From positions 1-64,000 of the forward strand of contig CAZGMK010000019.1 of the NCBI GenBank assembly GCA_964526835.1: a stretch of DNA of 64,000 nt. The letters are read 5' to 3'. The notes beneath the pieces were generated by a model. The model ran no database searches. It was given only the letters and a program-made list of their open reading frames with translations, and was not told the DNA's origin. Each line of letters opens with the position of its first letter. Positions within the stretch are counted from its first letter, which is position 1. This DNA is from DAOSXA01 sp964526835. Lineage in GTDB: Bacteria > Zixibacteria > MSB-5A5 > GN15 > FEB-12. Made by a program: the position numbers and the translations under genes. Shown here piece by piece: positions 63,201 through 64,000 of the stretch.

Positions 63201-63337
63201 GGGCCGAACAGGCTCTGGGCAATGACGATCGGGCAGTTGACCACTACACTGAGGTGATCGAGTCGTGGGGTAACGCGGACATCATGTTGGATGAGATCAA
63301 AGACGCCCGTTCGCGCCTGGCCAAACTGACGAGCTGA
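60245..63337 (+). CDS. Membrane Ser/Thr kinase with TolB-like and TPR periplasmic domains
   Basis: This 1030-residue protein has an active-looking PknB-type kinase domain (about 12-285): GEGGMGQVYLAED, VALKIL Lys, HRDIKFENIL, DFGLAKP and SPEQA. A single membrane helix (about 323-345) follows. Outside are a TolB_N/FlgO-like domain (about 390-520, ALAILEFENKTGDSTFDWLS) and a long TPR array (about 535-1025). The layout fits a sensor in which the extracytoplasmic TPRs bind a ligand or protein. It is translationally coupled to the FHA phosphatase by an ATGA overlap. Confidence 0.92.
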   Translation: MTLRPDEMFARFKIIRKIGEGGMGQVYLAEDQKLGRRVALKILLSEFVTDGDRLSRFKREAQTAAQISHPNVMAIYDLDTVKHEPSGQDLTFIVMEHIEGRPLDEYLQSRQPAISELLRLARRIASGLSAAHKLNIVHRDIKFENILVDESGEPKILDFGLAKPIDVITDSIQGDSTRTVSQELTQEGKILGTISYMSPEQARGEAVDSRSDVFSFGILLYRMFAGKSPFDASDRVSVLAKILEGQPTPLRRVNEAAPAELERIVDKCLRKDPNERYQDTRDLVVDLRSLRRQYDSGISDSSAITGEMQAMPKDTKTFRFSGWKAVAGTAALVMLVLIMWGLIGGKDQGEPAGDPRAYAERITQEIGQSLAEAGIDLNSELLQIPGVAGRSNALAILEFENKTGDSTFDWLSAGLPEILLTDLTQGGSGNIISRNRVLDCLEGDDIGTGGPTHESCVKAARSLGASKVLSGSFFKLGDKIRIDARLEDTRTSEIIIAEKVVGEDPFILVDSLTGKIAASLDMVSPKGGDVQVAQITSSSPEAYKQYILGMELFEIGRLDSSISLFEKAIALDSAFALPYMRIGMAYGMQGITQKGATWFARAQERQDRLPSRQRLLLDAYTDIWLNRQFDDAMVKMGSFVSQYPDEKEARAFFGVLLYQLAQRTDEALAQLDTAAMIDDSYYWVLTFYEMIYNQTDQVKKAIDVNRRLKRDYSNHPVPYLNMADLYRDQGKIDSAIAECRALLNFEPDNKGAHRRLLSYYLLRREIDSAEEQARKLLSLDPDDPATIDSYHARMANFAEWRGQFRSALRHLQESLKAALETGDSNRVFGSYSALAKSHRDLGNVDSALHYSRLGHDWAGMGQEFNLAMGLVATDPENVDEARSIFREAANNFRTRVPEQMWSLIDNLEMVFDGYADHDTAAIIQGLSTIMENRQYSSTADYFELGKLLVLTGKYEEGRGYLVGLLEGPDQTTDGYSAIMSHYWAGRAEQALGNDDRAVDHYTEVIESWGNADIMLDEIKDARSRLAKLTS

Positions 63338-63622
63338 TTTCTACGCCACACGACCAGCCCCAGTCCTCACTTCGATCGATGGACTCGGCGGATGTAGGGT
63401 ACCCGATGGTACTCGGAGGAACCTCTGGTATCAGACTATTGTTAAGATAGTGTGAATACTGACCAGGAGGACTTGACCCCATCGCAATTACTGCGTTGTT
63501 GGATCCGGTAATTGACCCGCTACCGACCGTAACGTATATTTGCATTGTACTTGCTGAGCGCCAAAGAGACTAACGTGAACCGAAGAGGGCCTTCCTGATC
63601 CTTGAAGCGGAGGGAGAATCAA

Positions 63623-64000
63623 ATGAGGATAAAATGTATCGCAGTTATGGCACTCCTGTGCCTGGTTGCGAGCCCTGCTTTCTCGCAAGCACTGCTCATT
63701 GACGACGTCGATGGGACTTGGCAGTACGAGGGTGTTACGTACATCGAACCCGGACTCGATGTAGTGTACCACTTGAGAATCATCAACGACACGGGCGATG
63801 ACATTGGCGGGATGACTAGCGGCTTTGAAGTCTATGGCCCGGAGTCGTTTGAGCCTGTCGCAGCGAACTTCGTTCACGACATGGGAGCCTACTTCGACCT
63901 GGTTTGTGGAATTGACGAGTTCAGTGTCGATGGCATAGGGGCCGACACGGTCGGCTTTTACGGCTCGGTGATGTTCAATCCGGGCGTTCCTGACGGCTTC
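63623..64000 (+). CDS. Exported protein, 3' end outside the window
   Basis: The first 126 codons of an exported protein stay open to the end of the window. There is a signal peptide (MRIKCIAVMALLCLVASPAFS) and a beta-rich start (LLIDDVDGTWQYEG, VVYHLRIIN). GGAGGGAG upstream of the ATG supports the start. No family is recognised from this part. A minus-strand frame at 63488-63877 over the same DNA is a shadow. Confidence 0.7.
   Translation, partial: MRIKCIAVMALLCLVASPAFSQALLIDDVDGTWQYEGVTYIEPGLDVVYHLRIINDTGDDIGGMTSGFEVYGPESFEPVAANFVHDMGAYFDLVCGIDEFSVDGIGADTVGFYGSVMFNPGVPDGF

Noticed and set aside
1..64000. tRNA, rRNA, insertion sequence or prophage genes
   Set aside because: None found by reading both strands for T-loop/anticodon patterns, transposase or phage proteins; a covariance-model scan would be decisive.

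Overview
The window reads as a chromosomal segment of a diderm (Gram-negative-type), menaquinone-using bacterium. The best guess is a member of the FCB superphylum close to candidate phylum Zixibacteria. The clues are dockerin-like tails with the pattern D-x-DLVYL on exported proteins, thrombospondin type 3 repeats, a FlgD-type C-terminal domain with an NPFNP motif, PorV-like barrels, a Ser/Thr kinase carrying periplasmic TolB-like and TPR domains, and lptB-rpoN-hpf in order. This is inferred from domain style only; no rRNA or tRNA gene was seen. No insertion sequence, prophage or CRISPR array was found, and coding density is high.

Layout. 1-949 is non-coding and contains a G-run motif and a structured leader before a 1679-residue exported beta-propeller/dockerin protein (950-5989) that ends in a strong terminator. 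6157-7753 carries a PflX-type radical SAM protein and a VanY-type peptidase. 7790-11063 (minus) encodes a heme-motif outer-membrane barrel, a multiheme cytochrome and a small exported protein. gyrA (11313-13739) is followed by a TonB-dependent receptor (minus), then an EamA transporter, a NUDIX-like protein and a small membrane protein. 18884-21927 (minus) is lptB-rpoN-hpf. 22117-26054 (plus) holds a TPR lipoprotein, a sugar epimerase and a sugar nucleotidyltransferase. 26200-32202 (minus) holds an exported M14 carboxypeptidase with nine TSP3 repeats, a ferritin and an exported M3 oligopeptidase.

32338-41591 contains a complete menaquinone pathway. Eight genes on the minus strand (ubiE/menG-menF-menD-menH-menB-menA-menC-menE) overlap or nearly touch. 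A hot-dog thioesterase, probably the DHNA-CoA thioesterase, converges on menE from the plus strand. After that come an aldo/keto reductase, a DinB-fold protein, a DUF5335-DUF2934 protein and the RNA-repair pair rtcB/archease.

The most unusual region is 46832-55662, a tight seven-gene plus-strand operon. It encodes an exported protein with a FlgD-like C-terminus, a PorV-like barrel fused to TPRs, an ExbB/TolQ-type channel with an exported fibronectin-like domain, two different ExbD/TolR proteins, a TonB-like probable lipoprotein, and a 1011-residue TPR/NHL-propeller protein. It looks like a dedicated proton-motive-force-driven envelope machine with no obvious named counterpart. The window closes with a CPA2-type antiporter, a porin, an overlapping FHA-GAF-PP2C phosphatase and Ser/Thr kinase pair, and the start of another exported protein.
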